Shown: positions 46,528 to 55,984, counted from the first letter of the stretch. The stretch: 64,000 nt of DNA from Neokomagataea anthophila (GCF_018122595.1 NZ_JAGRQH010000003.1:1-64000), one strand, 5' to 3'. Notes: a model not told the origin generated them from the letters alone. Translations and numbers: made by a program.

Positions 46528-47603
46528 GTCGTCCCCCACGTGATCGTACCGAGCACCGGCATCTGATTTGCGGCAAATTGCACATCACTGTTGGGCTGAC
46601 TGATATCCGTCTGCACACCGGCCACTTGCACCACAGCGCTTTCCAACGCGGAGAGATACAGACGGCCACCAATGCCAACCGAGAGGCAGTAGGGTTGTAG
46701 CGCCGCCGTGACGGCTGAACGCAGCGCCTGCGTATCTGGGTTCAGCGTAATCGTCAGGTTCTGCGGCACAATCTCCGCTGCCATCACGGTCACACTGCCT
46801 TGCACAGGCCGAGCCGCATCAATGGCGCTTTGAATCTGTGCCACTTGTGCGGAGGACAACACCGCTCCCCCCGACGCCGCCACAAAAATGCCGACCGTAC
46901 CGGGGCCATACCATCCGGGCTGGACCCCCACATACGCTGCGCCCGCCGCGCGTGCCCAACGCTGATAATCCGCCGTATTGCCTGCACCCGGTGGGTTACG
47001 CACGGATGCGATAATCCGTGAGCGCCAGCTCTCCACGGCTTCAATTTCAGCACCACCCGTGAAACCACTTTGATCCGCCACAACATTGGTGATGCCAAGG
47101 ATCGGGGTCACAAAATTGAGCGTGGCATTAGGTGCTAAATTACCAATGGTGCCAGCCGTCACACAGGTCACAGCCACAGAGACACTGCTGCCCGCTGCTA
47201 TAGAGATACCCGTATTCACGGCCCATTGCACGGTGCCGTCTGCCGTCACGAGGCTCCCCGCCAAGACCGTCACGGCTTGAGATGCTGTCACAACAATCGT
47301 ACCTGTGGCGGCCGTCGCACCGAGGCGCGGCGTGTCCCACATTATCGCATGATCAGGCAGTAATCCGCTGCCGGGGGTCACCGTGGCCGTCGTCGGCATC
47401 AACTCCAGCAGTTGATCTCGTAACGCGAGATACACCTCGTAATCACTGAGCCCAGACAGCACGGCTAACGCGTTTTCCAGCGTAGCCGGTGCCGTTGCAT
47501 CAAGCGTGACCACCGTGCCGTCCGTCGCTACAAAACTCTGTGCGGCCAACGCCGTCACAAAGCGCTGCGCCAAAGCTGATGGCGTTGGAATAGGCGCGCT
47601 CAT
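46524..47603 (-). CDS. Phage baseplate assembly protein J-like (Mu gp47)
   Basis: A 359-residue protein of the baseplate J/gp47 family. Signature-like stretches are GTIVVTASQAVTVLAGSLVT (the beta-sandwich near 100), TAGTIGNLAPNATLNFVTPI, SWRSRIIASVRNPPGAGNTADY-type region (shown here as RSRIIASVRNPPGAGNT) and QSAIDAARPVQGSVTVMA. It forms the wedge of the contractile-tail baseplate. It overlaps gp46-like and gp48-like neighbours by 4 bp each, as in Mu. Confidence 0.9.
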   Translation of the reverse strand: MSAPIPTPSALAQRFVTALAAQSFVATDGTVVTLDATAPATLENALAVLSGLSDYEVYLALRDQLLELMPTTATVTPGSGLLPDHAIMWDTPRLGATAATGTIVVTASQAVTVLAGSLVTADGTVQWAVNTGISIAAGSSVSVAVTCVTAGTIGNLAPNATLNFVTPILGITNVVADQSGFTGGAEIEAVESWRSRIIASVRNPPGAGNTADYQRWARAAGAAYVGVQPGWYGPGTVGIFVAASGGAVLSSAQVAQIQSAIDAARPVQGSVTVMAAEIVPQNLTITLNPDTQALRSAVTAALQPYCLSVGIGGRLYLSALESAVVQVAGVQTDISQPNSDVQFAANQMPVLGTITWGTT

Positions 47604-48082
47604 AGGCTGGCCTCATAGGTCAACGCCATAGTGCCCTCGACAGAAATTTGCGTCATCAGCTGCCCTTGAGCACCCCATGCCGTAGCCGCATCAATCGTGA
47701 CACCATGATAATCCGCAATGTCATTGACGGCATCCAAAACAGCGGCATTTACCGCTTGTCGCGTCTCCTCCGTGCGCTTCGCACGCGCAAAGAGCCAGAG
47801 CCTTGACCCTAAACGCTGATCGTCGGGCAACAACACGTCCCCAACATAGCCGCGCCGATCAAACACACCGGGCGTTACGCCATTCAGCTGTGCAGGGGTG
47901 ATATCATCTGGCTCAGCACGGCGATCCGTTGATAATGCCACCAGCAACGGACTGGCCAATGTCATATCCAACGCAATCCGCCCCCGGCCATTACCAGTAG
48001 GGACGATTTTCAGGTCCGTCAGGCCCTGCGCATTAGGCGCGGCTGCAATGGTGGCGCGTGAAATCATGCCATAAGCATGCAC
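47600..48082 (-). CDS. Mu gp46-like baseplate protein
   Basis: A 160-residue protein resembling Mu gp46: DRRGYVGDVLLPDDQRLGSR followed by LWLFARAKRTEETR, and a C-terminal beta part (MTQISVEGTMALTYEASL). It is a small baseplate wedge component. An internal ATG at 48067 is an alternative start. A perfect 12-bp palindrome (GCCCTTAAGGGC, about 48095-48106) lies in the 42-bp gap before it. Confidence 0.85.
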   Translation of the reverse strand: MHAYGMISRATIAAAPNAQGLTDLKIVPTGNGRGRIALDMTLASPLLVALSTDRRAEPDDITPAQLNGVTPGVFDRRGYVGDVLLPDDQRLGSRLWLFARAKRTEETRQAVNAAVLDAVNDIADYHGVTIDAATAWGAQGQLMTQISVEGTMALTYEASL

Positions 48083-48124
48083 AATGCGCTCAAAGCCCTT
48101 AAGGGCCGCACTTGCTACCCCGTC

Positions 48125-48679
48125 TTATTGGGGGGCAGAGGTTTTCGCGCCGCCACTTTGCACACCACCATGGACATGATTTTGCAGTGAGACAGTTCCG
48201 GCCGTCACATCACCTTGTGCGTTTATTGGCCCTGTCACCGTTAAGCTGCCCGTAATGGCAACGCCACTGGTCGTGACATCCAACACGGTCTGGCCTGCAA
48301 TGGCGACCGTCATTTCCTTGGCCGCATCCACGCGTATGAGCTGGCCAGCACTAAAATACAATCGCTGCCCTGCGCTGTCATACACCACAGTTTCCCCCTC
48401 ACTCAAACCACCCATCCGGGCGGCTGACGGGTTTGCCGGTGGAAACGCCACACTATCCGAAGGGTCATTCCCCGTTTGCAACACATGTACGATCGCACCA
48501 TCTAAAGGTGCAAAACTCGACAGGCCAAAGGGCTGCAACACCGGGACGCGTGAGCGCTGCTGCCCATAATGCAACTGTACATCCACACATTGCTCCGGGC
48601 CCGTATCATCCACTGCTTCCACAACGCCACGCAATATGAGCGAGCGCATGGCGTTGGAGAGTTCATTCCAGATTGTCAT
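48125..48679 (-). CDS. Phage baseplate spike protein (Mu gp45/gpV-like)
   Basis: A 184-residue protein with the domain order of Mu gp45: an N-terminal OB-like part (VVEAVDDTGPEQCVDVQLHY, VPVLQPFGLSSFAP), then a beta-helical stem of short repeats (VTTSGVAITGSLTVTGPINA, QGDVTAGTVSLQ), and a tip motif NHVHGGV whose HxH pattern binds iron in related spikes. The trimer forms the membrane-piercing needle. Its start overlaps the gp44-like stop. Confidence 0.9.
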   Translation of the reverse strand: MTIWNELSNAMRSLILRGVVEAVDDTGPEQCVDVQLHYGQQRSRVPVLQPFGLSSFAPLDGAIVHVLQTGNDPSDSVAFPPANPSAARMGGLSEGETVVYDSAGQRLYFSAGQLIRVDAAKEMTVAIAGQTVLDVTTSGVAITGSLTVTGPINAQGDVTAGTVSLQNHVHGGVQSGGAKTSAPQ

Positions 48680-50013
48680 CGCCCAAACGCCCGTCCTGTG
48701 CTGGTGCGACGTCCACCCGACCGGCTCGGAGCATCCGCATCGCCCGTTAAATCATACGCGTCCGGCGGTACGACCGAGATCCGCGTCTCAAACCGCGTGC
48801 CCGTTGCCACCCAGGTCACAGCCCCAATGAGCATATCGCCATCCAACTGATTATACGCATCCTGCACACTCACGAGGCTGTTGGGTTGCCACAAATCACC
48901 CGCTTTATTGAGCAGACCCGGCACGGTGTAGACGAACGCAGTGGCATGCGCGCGCGCCGTCCGCATCCGCCAATCAGCCTGATCTTGTAAAGTCCACGGC
49001 GTTGCATCTGTACGCGGTTTGCGTGCTTTGCGGCGACGATGGTGAACCGTTGCTGAACGATACGCGCCCTGCGCTGGCGCCGTCGGCGTTTGCCCCAAAG
49101 CCGTGGCGTCAAGCGACGGGTTCGCGCTGTTTTGTGCTGCAGCGGAGCCGCCGCTTTGTGTTTTCGCAAGGTGCACAACCGGGCGGTAACGTCGCACGCC
49201 CGGATCAATGGCGTGCCCAAAGCGCGCAGAGGCTGCCAATTCCCCGGCTCGGCGATGGCCCGTTGCTGGCGGGGACTGCGGTGCACCACTAATATTAAGA
49301 ACTGCTTTTGAGCCTCTTAAAACACTATTAAACTGGCCTTTGACCCACGTATCCGAATGGCGCTGCATCAAACGCGTTTGCATGGAGGACACATTCCCAC
49401 CCGGCCAAATCAAACGATCGGTTGCTCGAGTTGTCCCAGCTTTTGTCAGCACAATCCCACCAATGCCATCTGAGGTGACAAGAATTCCGCGCTGACGTGA
49501 TAAGCGCTCAACTGCTGCCAGAACCGTATCCTGCGGCTCTAATGCGACCAGCGTGAAAGGCGCACCTGTTTCCACCTGTCGTTGCAGGGTCACACCATAG
49601 GGCTGAATTAAACTGCCAATGACCGTTTCCAGTAATATCTTCCGGTATTCAGCTGGACCATTTGGATTGACGCTGCAATCGACAAGATCCCCCGTCGTAT
49701 CGCGCCCGGAAATGGTGACATGGAAACTATGCTCATCCCCTGAGGTATTCACGGCCTCCACAAAACCGCGCAACACGACCTGATTCTCAATCTCGATTTC
49801 CACCCGATCATGAATACGAGCCGTTGGCTGAAAGCCATCTGGGAAAGGAAAGGGCTCCGCAATATCTACCCGAAAGGTGCCCGCGATATCCGCCAGATCA
49901 CGACCCACCTCGCATGACACCCAGTTGTGAATAGAATGGCCATTAATCCGCACAATCCACGGCCGCGCATGGCTAACAACGGTTTCCACTCCGGAGGAAG
50001 GCACAGCGCTCAT
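48676..50013 (-). CDS. Phage baseplate hub protein (Mu gpP/gp44-like)
   Basis: A 445-residue baseplate hub of the gp27/gpD class. It shows the typical beta-barrel start (WIVRINGHSIHNWVSCEVGR), IEIENQVVLRGFVEAVNTSG, VTISGRDTTGDLVDCS and the C-terminal LWQPNSLVSVQDAYNQLDGD followed by MLIGAVTW. The segment at about 280-345 (Ala/Ser/Gln-rich then RHH-type basic cluster HHRRRKARKPR) is a longer low-complexity insertion than I expect. It is followed without gap by the gp45-like spike gene. Confidence 0.87.
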   Translation of the reverse strand: MSAVPSSGVETVVSHARPWIVRINGHSIHNWVSCEVGRDLADIAGTFRVDIAEPFPFPDGFQPTARIHDRVEIEIENQVVLRGFVEAVNTSGDEHSFHVTISGRDTTGDLVDCSVNPNGPAEYRKILLETVIGSLIQPYGVTLQRQVETGAPFTLVALEPQDTVLAAVERLSRQRGILVTSDGIGGIVLTKAGTTRATDRLIWPGGNVSSMQTRLMQRHSDTWVKGQFNSVLRGSKAVLNISGAPQSPPATGHRRAGELAASARFGHAIDPGVRRYRPVVHLAKTQSGGSAAAQNSANPSLDATALGQTPTAPAQGAYRSATVHHRRRKARKPRTDATPWTLQDQADWRMRTARAHATAFVYTVPGLLNKAGDLWQPNSLVSVQDAYNQLDGDMLIGAVTWVATGTRFETRISVVPPDAYDLTGDADAPSRSGGRRTSTGRAFGR

Positions 50014-51413
50014 AAGTCCAGCACCTCAACCACAGCAGGCCCCAAAACCCCCGGATGCGCCACCGCATTGCGCGTCACCAGATCATCAAAGACGGTTTCC
50101 ACATTCGATTTTGTGTCACCGGCTACTGCATAGGCTAACACCCATGATGACATACCGTTCGGGACATCAATGGCGCGCACAGCCGGTAGGCGACCCACCT
50201 GCACCGTAGCATCCGCAATCAGCGCCACTTTGAGATCACGCCCCGCCTGCCATAACCCTGTTAAAGACTGAGCGGCACCAGAGGATGCCGTATTCTCAAT
50301 CGTAATAATCAGTGCATCCAGTGCGGCGAGATAACGATCTCGAGCAGTCAATGCGTCATCACCAGACACAAACGTCAAACCCACCCATGCGGACATCAGC
50401 TGCGAGACAATCAAAGCACGCGCCGCGACACCCAAGGTCAAAACCGATGCGGCAGTGGGTGAAATATCTGACAATGCCCCCGATAATGTCCCAATCTTCT
50501 CAGCCGCAGACAACAGCAGATCACCACACTGCGCCGCCGTAATCACCTGCGTATCATCACCCATGACAACATCGGCAGGTGCCACAATGGATTGCGCAGG
50601 GTCAGTAATCGCGTTGGCAATCGCCACCGGCATCCCCGCCAGAACACCCGTCACAGCGTTGGCGTAAGTCGTATCATCATTCACAGCCGGGACACTCACC
50701 CCCGCTGCCAGAGCCGCTCTGGGGGCAGAAATTGCCGTCTGAATAGGCTGAGGAGTTGAGCCTGTAATGCTATCCCACACACCACCGGACTGCGAAAGAA
50801 AAGAACGGACACTCCCCGCCAACGCCAGCGGGATAGAGAGTGGTGCTAGAACGCCCTGAACTGCCAGCGTGGCTTCATCCACTAACGCATCCGCTTTCTC
50901 CAAAACGTTGGACACCGTATCCGTAATACGCTGCAGGAGATTGCCCGTTTTCGGCACGCCAGGATCGCGCACCACCGACACGCTAAAGGTCGCCATGCGC
51001 ATATTATGCACATCAAAAGCCACTTCACCGGGCTCAGTGATCCTTACCCGCAATCGGCCCCACCATGGATGCACTAACGTGGTGGTGCCCGCTTTTTTAA
51101 GGACGGCGACCATACGTTTGGCGCGGATGACATAATCATCGCCGACGATCACGCCCGTCAGGCGCAACGGGGTTTCAAGATTGCCGAAATCCTGAAAAAC
51201 CTGCTGATTAACCGCCAGGTTAGGGAACAAGACCCGCACCACGCGCCGTCCAGCGGCCTCACGGGAGTTGATCATGTCAAATGTCACGCCACCCAAAGCG
51301 GCTGTATTCAACAAGCCCGACAACGCACTAGATGCTAAACCGCCGACACTTGGTATGGACGATAAAATGCTGGCTGATGATCCCAGACCAAAAGAGGACA
51401 GCGCACCCGACAT
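50010..51413 (-). CDS. Phage DNA circularisation/tail protein (Mu gpN/gp43-like)
   Basis: A 467-residue protein with an N-terminal 'DNA circularisation' domain. Recognisable stretches are SREAAGRRVVRVLFPNL, FQDFGNLETPLRLTGVIVGD, KKAGTTTLVHPWWGRLRVRI and FDVHNMRMATFSVSVVRD. The remainder is helical and Ala/Val-rich. Proteins of this family are tail components located between the tape measure and the hub. It overlaps the hub gene by 4 bp. Confidence 0.88.
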   Translation of the reverse strand: MSGALSSFGLGSSASILSSIPSVGGLASSALSGLLNTAALGGVTFDMINSREAAGRRVVRVLFPNLAVNQQVFQDFGNLETPLRLTGVIVGDDYVIRAKRMVAVLKKAGTTTLVHPWWGRLRVRITEPGEVAFDVHNMRMATFSVSVVRDPGVPKTGNLLQRITDTVSNVLEKADALVDEATLAVQGVLAPLSIPLALAGSVRSFLSQSGGVWDSITGSTPQPIQTAISAPRAALAAGVSVPAVNDDTTYANAVTGVLAGMPVAIANAITDPAQSIVAPADVVMGDDTQVITAAQCGDLLLSAAEKIGTLSGALSDISPTAASVLTLGVAARALIVSQLMSAWVGLTFVSGDDALTARDRYLAALDALIITIENTASSGAAQSLTGLWQAGRDLKVALIADATVQVGRLPAVRAIDVPNGMSSWVLAYAVAGDTKSNVETVFDDLVTRNAVAHPGVLGPAVVEVLDL

Positions 51414-51418
51414 GATGG

Positions 51419-53455
51419 TTATGGCCTTTGCGTCATGCGCCCTGCATTGGGCGTAATATGAACTGGGATTGGTGTATTCGGGCCAACGGAGGCTTGTAGG
51501 CCGGGCGCGAGCGAAACTTCCAATTTAATGGTCTGGCCATCGCCCGAACCGGCAGGCTGACCAGAATGATGATAGTGCCGCCACAGTGCATAACCGCCAG
51601 CACCCGCAGCGGCTATTCCAGCTCCCGCCAGCAAAACGGGCCACGACACGCCAGCCAATAATGCTCCGCCACCAACTTCTGCAGCCGTCAGCGCTGTGGC
51701 TTCCGTAGCAGCAAGCCCAGCCCCCTCCGCAACAGCAGCCTCACCAGCTCCTGCCGCCACCGCTTCACCAGCACCCGCCGTAGCAGCGCGCCCGACGATG
51801 CGCCGTTTTAGGGATTTCATTACGCCCCAACCGGCTTTCACGGGGCCTGAAATCGCACCGATAGCCGCAATGCCTGCCGTACCAGCCAGAGTTGCACCAC
51901 CAAGGCCAAGCACCGTAGCATTTGCATAAGGGACATGTTTATCCACGGCCTCCATCGCGGCCGAGAGGTGTTGAAACCCATACGTCACACCGCGCAAAAT
52001 AGGCAGGAACCCAGTGCCCACCTCTTGCATGAGCTCGTGCCAAGATTCATCAAATGCTTTCATAGCAATCAGCTGGGTATTGCGCCCGGTATCATAATCT
52101 TCTTTGATTACGCTCTGATTGGCTCCAGCCGTCCGGCGATGAATCTCTTCATATTGATCCATATGCATCAATATGGCCTGAACGAACCCACGATCCTGCT
52201 CATTATTAAACAGTGTCCCCAGCGCCCGCCGATCTTCCCCACGATGCGTGATCCTATCAACCGCCTGTAAAACAGCGAGCATCGGGTCTCGCCCCGAGCG
52301 GCGAGCACGATCCTCGATACCAAAAAGATCAACTCCGTATTTCTCAAACCGATGTGCCGTGTGTGGACTTGTGATGGCTTGGATAAAGGCCCGCGTATCG
52401 GTGGTCGCTTCGCCTTCTGTACCCGTGGATTTTCGCACAACCGCCAATGCCGCCGCGAGGTCATCCACACCAGATCGCCCCGTTACACCTAGGGCCCCTG
52501 CAGCGGCAGCAACTTGCGGCAAAAGAGGCGCTAATTTTTCGAAGGGCAGAGCAGCAGATTTTCCTGCCAACGCTACAGATGCCAAAGCCCCCGGCAAGTT
52601 AGCATCCGTGATATGCATATTTTCTTGCAGCGCAAATGTAGATCGGGCCACAGCATCTGGGTTCGCATTATAGGCCGTAGAAATGCGCGCCACTGTTGGC
52701 AGCACAGCATTCAAACGGGTGCGATTATAACCTTCACTTGAGAAAAACCCGGCAGCCTCAGCCAACTCTTCACCACTCTGCCCGGTATCTCGCGCCAGTT
52801 GATGGATCTGTCGCTTAAAATCGGCCGCAAAGCGATCATTCTCTGCTCCATGCAGATTTAATCCAATGCCGATATGGCGGATCGTATTGTCAAAATTAGC
52901 GGACTCTCGAACCGGCTCCACAAGTCCAAAGCCCGCAGCTGCAGCGCCAAAAGCCTTATTAATCCCACGCTCACTCTCCTCGTGGAGATGCCCTAAAGAA
53001 CCGATGACCCCATGATTGCCACCACCAGAAATCCCACCGTTAGCAGAACGGTTCACGGAATCATGCGCCCGGTTTGCCGCCTCCGTAACGGCATTCAACC
53101 CTTCAACCGCTGAACTTGTCCCTACTCGTGTGCGCTCCATAGCCGTATTAAGAGATGTCGCTCCTTCAGCAGCGCGCCCTAGAGCGTTTCCCGCGCTTCC
53201 CGCGCTAGCAGCTGTTTCACCCAAGCCTTCGCTCAAGCCATGCGCTGTCGCTGTTGTCCGCTCAATCGCTTCACTCAGCGTATTCGTCTGTTCAACACAG
53301 CGCGGTACCGGCTCCCACGCTTCATCAAAGCCACGATTTTGGCCAATACGTTCGAGCGCGGAGCTTAATTTCGTAACGAGCTGATCAATGCGCTCAATAG
53401 GACCGGAGAGTTTATCCTCTAACGTCAGTTCAAATTGTGCCGTCAGATTAGACAC
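51419..53455 (-). CDS. Phage tail tape measure protein
   Basis: A 678-residue protein with the composition of a tape measure: long helical coiled-coil start (LEDKLSGPIERIDQLVTKLS), Ala/Gly-rich middle, a conserved core (DTGQSGEELAEAAGFFSSEG, VARSTFALQENMHI, LGVTGRSGVDDLAAALAVV) and hydrophobic C-terminal segments (VLGLGGATLAGTAGIAAIGA, WPVLLAGAGIAAAGAGGYAL). It sets tail length and may insert into the host membrane. The start is GTG at 53455, directly abutting the TGA of the chaperone frame-shift extension. Confidence 0.9.
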   Translation of the reverse strand: MSNLTAQFELTLEDKLSGPIERIDQLVTKLSSALERIGQNRGFDEAWEPVPRCVEQTNTLSEAIERTTATAHGLSEGLGETAASAGSAGNALGRAAEGATSLNTAMERTRVGTSSAVEGLNAVTEAANRAHDSVNRSANGGISGGGNHGVIGSLGHLHEESERGINKAFGAAAAGFGLVEPVRESANFDNTIRHIGIGLNLHGAENDRFAADFKRQIHQLARDTGQSGEELAEAAGFFSSEGYNRTRLNAVLPTVARISTAYNANPDAVARSTFALQENMHITDANLPGALASVALAGKSAALPFEKLAPLLPQVAAAAGALGVTGRSGVDDLAAALAVVRKSTGTEGEATTDTRAFIQAITSPHTAHRFEKYGVDLFGIEDRARRSGRDPMLAVLQAVDRITHRGEDRRALGTLFNNEQDRGFVQAILMHMDQYEEIHRRTAGANQSVIKEDYDTGRNTQLIAMKAFDESWHELMQEVGTGFLPILRGVTYGFQHLSAAMEAVDKHVPYANATVLGLGGATLAGTAGIAAIGAISGPVKAGWGVMKSLKRRIVGRAATAGAGEAVAAGAGEAAVAEGAGLAATEATALTAAEVGGGALLAGVSWPVLLAGAGIAAAGAGGYALWRHYHHSGQPAGSGDGQTIKLEVSLAPGLQASVGPNTPIPVHITPNAGRMTQRP

Positions 53456-53629
53456 TCAACTCTCCGGTTCATCTATTATGAGGTTCTCGCGGAACTCACC
53501 GTATGAAACCTCCCAAAAAGATAGTTCATGCGGGAACATGGCGCGCAGATCTCCACGCCCAAAATGTAATATGCGTGCAAGCCCGGCTAAGCGTCCTCGC
53601 CAGTCTCCGGGCCATCGTTCGTAAAAAGA
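53456..53629 (-). CDS. -1 frame extension of the tail assembly chaperone
   Basis: In the -1 frame relative to the gp41-like gene an open frame of 57 codons runs from just after a TGA (53632-53630) to a TGA at 53458-53456, which abuts the tape-measure GTG. It encodes a protein-like sequence (SFYERWPGDWRGRLAGLARI, FPHELSFWEVSYGEFRENLI) and has no good start of its own. The overlap begins at CTTTTTA (53628-53622), where tRNA-Phe on TTT could slip back to TTT. This fits the conserved programmed -1 frameshift between chaperone frames of lambda, P2 and Mu. The fused product would be about 150 residues. Confidence 0.7.
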   Translation of the reverse strand, partial: SFYERWPGDWRGRLAGLARILHFGRGDLRAMFPHELSFWEVSYGEFRENLIIDEPES

Positions 53630-53940
53630 TCAACGATTTTCGTCGCTTTCACATAATCCCGCACGGACAAAGCACGTAAAATGCGCTCACCAGCAGGTCC
53701 GGTATGACCTGTAGAAGCCCCCACCAAATACAGCGTGCGTTCGGAGCCAGTTTTCCGGCTTCCACTATCAATCAAATCGCCCGCCGTAAGGTCGTTGAAT
53801 GTCAGTTCCCGCACCTCAACTTGATTAGGGCCATTCTCATTGCGTCCTGCCAAAGTCACAGCTTTGCTCAAAGTCAACAAAACAGAGCCATCAGCATTTT
53901 CAACAGCTCCCTTCGGAAGGGCTTTTTGATCAAACATCAT
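53587..53940 (-). CDS. Phage tail assembly chaperone (Mu gp41-like)
   Basis: A 117-residue protein of the gp41/tail chaperone class. It contains VEVRELTFNDLTAGDLIDSG and AGERILRALSVRDYVKATKI, and ends acidic (FTNDGPETGEDA). It lies just before the tape measure, as in contractile-tailed phages, where it coats the tape measure during tail assembly. Near its 3' end sits the run of five T that may direct a -1 frameshift into the reading frame ending at 53456. Its ATG overlaps the tube gene stop. Confidence 0.87.
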   Translation of the reverse strand: MMFDQKALPKGAVENADGSVLLTLSKAVTLAGRNENGPNQVEVRELTFNDLTAGDLIDSGSRKTGSERTLYLVGASTGHTGPAGERILRALSVRDYVKATKIVDLFTNDGPETGEDA

Positions 53941-54293
53941 GAAATCTCCTGATAGGTATTAAAGGACCAATTAACCGAAGCAGCACCGCTGTCTTGCACT
54001 TCGGGAAAGGTCATCACGTAGGCATCGGGGATCGTCCATGTCTGGCCGGTATCCGCCTGTAATTGCAGTTCACCCTCACCAAGAGAGGGATCGAAATCTG
54101 CAATCGCCATATCCGACGTAATCTGGATCGTGGCCTGCGCTGTGCCCACATTGTAACTCTGAGAGCGCAGCGCACGACCTGCCACCATTACGTTCGCATT
54201 TTGCAAGCCAGGGGGTTTAAACCGCACACCCTTTTGCACATCATATTTCTTACCGCGCCACCACAGGCGGATAATACCAATCGTTGTTGCCAT
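53937..54293 (-). CDS. Phage tail tube protein (Mu gpM-like)
   Basis: A 118-residue tail tube protein. It begins MATTIGIIRLWWRGKKYDVQ, then shows the tube beta-barrel pattern GRALRSQSYNVGTAQATIQI and the C-terminal VMTFPEVQDSGAASVNWSFN. It forms the inner tube of the contractile tail. It is 4 bp after the sheath gene and overlaps the chaperone gene by 4 bp. Confidence 0.88.
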   Translation of the reverse strand: MATTIGIIRLWWRGKKYDVQKGVRFKPPGLQNANVMVAGRALRSQSYNVGTAQATIQITSDMAIADFDPSLGEGELQLQADTGQTWTIPDAYVMTFPEVQDSGAASVNWSFNTYQEIS

Positions 54294-54297
54294 GGTT

Positions 54298-55794
54298 TTA
54301 CACCTGCATCTGAAGAACGTTTGCCAGCACGATCAGAGAACCCATCGGCTTAATCGGCAGGTAGGAATTCACACGCGAGCGGTCACTCGGATCACGCACG
54401 AAGGAGGCGGTGGTCACCATCGTGCCGACATCGTCAATCCACCCCATATTTTCATAGAGTTTGCATTGCGCAGCCCATGATCCCAGCAACGTCCGACATG
54501 TCACAACACCGGACAGGTTGGACATCGTCGATCCGTCATCCGCCAGTTTGGCGTTGTAATATGTGGCCTCGACATAGGCGTTCCACTCATACCGCACCCG
54601 CGCACCAACTGCTGGGATCATGACATCCCAAATGCCGCTGGCCTGCTGCGTTTCTGGGTCCGTCACGCGTGTCGTCACAGCACGCTCAAAACTGACGGTC
54701 CCATCGCGCGCCATCGTTAATGTCGTACAGCCATTCGTCAGCAATGCCTGGCGCTGTGTCCGGCTGTATTGATTTAACGGTGATGGTCCCAACCCTGCGA
54801 GTGTGTTGAGCGGCAAGCCGCGCAATTGCCGTGCAGGGTCAGCATTCAACGAGGCAGATCCCTGCGCTGCAGCTGCTGCCGCTAATTGCCACGGGCTCCA
54901 ACTCGGCGAGGTCGCGCTCAGCAACACCAGTTCTTCTGCCGTGCTGAACTGAGACTGCAGTTGCAAAACAGCACCTTGCGTTCCGCTTACAGCCACCCAT
55001 ACGCGTGCGTCTTGGGCAACCATAGCGCCGCAACGCCGCCGAGCTTCGAGTACAGCAGACTGAATATTGGCCTGATCATTCAGCACCAACACAATATCGG
55101 TGTACCATGTATTGCCGAGAGCTTGCAGCGCAGGCGTAATATCCGGCGCGCCCACGCCATTCGCGAAACCACTGGCCACAACCGTGAGGTTGGGTACTTG
55201 ATCTCCGGCCGCGGCAGAAACCGTCAACCCGGTTTGATTGCCCGCAGCCCCCCAATCCATCATTGTTAATTGGACAGCGACCCCATTATTGATGAGTTCA
55301 GCTGTAACACCCACTTGTGCCGTCAATTGAGACGCTTGTACTGCTGACAATAACGACGCAGCCAATTGAAAGACCGTCGCTCCAGCAGAAACCGCAAATG
55401 CCACACGATATCCACTCACCACGATAGCGGCAGTGCCTGAAGCGCTCGGCGTTCCATTAAACGTAATCTGCGCAGTCGGTAATACCATCCCAGCGGTCGG
55501 AGCAACACCAACGGCGTCTACCGGCACATCGGGCCGCTCCGTTACAAAAGAAGTAATGGCCTGTGTCATCATCATTCCTGTCCCAAATAATGGAGCAGGG
55601 TTAGCTACGTTTTCATACACAACATTGGGAGCTGCAGCGCCACTAGAACGCTGACCAATGATCACGGCCCGCAAGGGCATGCTTGACAGTGATCCCGCAG
55701 CTGGTACCGACTGGATTTCGGTATAGGACCCAGGAACAGCCCACTCTCCGGGGATTTGCTGAAACACCGGCTGTACAGAATTATTCGTGCTCAT
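54298..55794 (-). CDS. Phage tail sheath protein (Mu gpL-like)
   Basis: A 498-residue contractile sheath. Typical stretches are an N-terminal VPGSYTEIQSVPAAGSLSSM, VIIGQRSSGAAAPN, DITPALQALGNTWYTDIVLV, MVAQDARVWVAVSGTQGAV and the C-terminal GVVTCRTLLGSWAAQCKLYE with YLPIKPMGSLIVLANVLQMQ. It drives tail contraction. ATG 55794 is chosen because GAGGAGCC lies before it; the first in-frame ATG at 55815 is inside the upstream gene. It overlaps the DUF2635 gene by 14 bp. Confidence 0.92.
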   Translation of the reverse strand: MSTNNSVQPVFQQIPGEWAVPGSYTEIQSVPAAGSLSSMPLRAVIIGQRSSGAAAPNVVYENVANPAPLFGTGMMMTQAITSFVTERPDVPVDAVGVAPTAGMVLPTAQITFNGTPSASGTAAIVVSGYRVAFAVSAGATVFQLAASLLSAVQASQLTAQVGVTAELINNGVAVQLTMMDWGAAGNQTGLTVSAAAGDQVPNLTVVASGFANGVGAPDITPALQALGNTWYTDIVLVLNDQANIQSAVLEARRRCGAMVAQDARVWVAVSGTQGAVLQLQSQFSTAEELVLLSATSPSWSPWQLAAAAAAQGSASLNADPARQLRGLPLNTLAGLGPSPLNQYSRTQRQALLTNGCTTLTMARDGTVSFERAVTTRVTDPETQQASGIWDVMIPAVGARVRYEWNAYVEATYYNAKLADDGSTMSNLSGVVTCRTLLGSWAAQCKLYENMGWIDDVGTMVTTASFVRDPSDRSRVNSYLPIKPMGSLIVLANVLQMQV

Positions 55795-55984
55795 GGGCTG
55801 GCTCCTCATGGCCACTCGCTGCCTGCGTTACAGACGTGTCCTCGCTCACCAAGTCACCTTCCCGGAGCATGCGTGCCCAATAGGGATCTGCCGGATTAAC
55901 CTGAAATTTTTCAGGGACAGGTGTACCATCAGGTGCCACCACACGTCGTCCAGCTGCTGCACTGACCGTTTTCATCTCCGTCAC
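55781..55984 (-). CDS. DUF2635 small phage protein (Mu gp38-like)
   Basis: A 67-residue protein with the DUF2635 pattern: AAGRRVVAPDGTPVPEKF, a tryptophan block NPADPYWARMLREGDLV and an acidic tail (HEEPAHEHE). It sits immediately before the sheath gene, exactly as Mu gp38 does. The role is unknown; it is probably a tail assembly or decoration factor. It overlaps the gp37-like gene by 4 bp. Confidence 0.85.
   Translation of the reverse strand: MTEMKTVSAAAGRRVVAPDGTPVPEKFQVNPADPYWARMLREGDLVSEDTSVTQAASGHEEPAHEHE

Noticed and set aside
48870-49311. Several open frames of 70-140 codons opposite or out of frame within the hub gene
   Set aside because: They coincide with the low-complexity basic insertion of the hub protein and have arginine-rich random-looking products.
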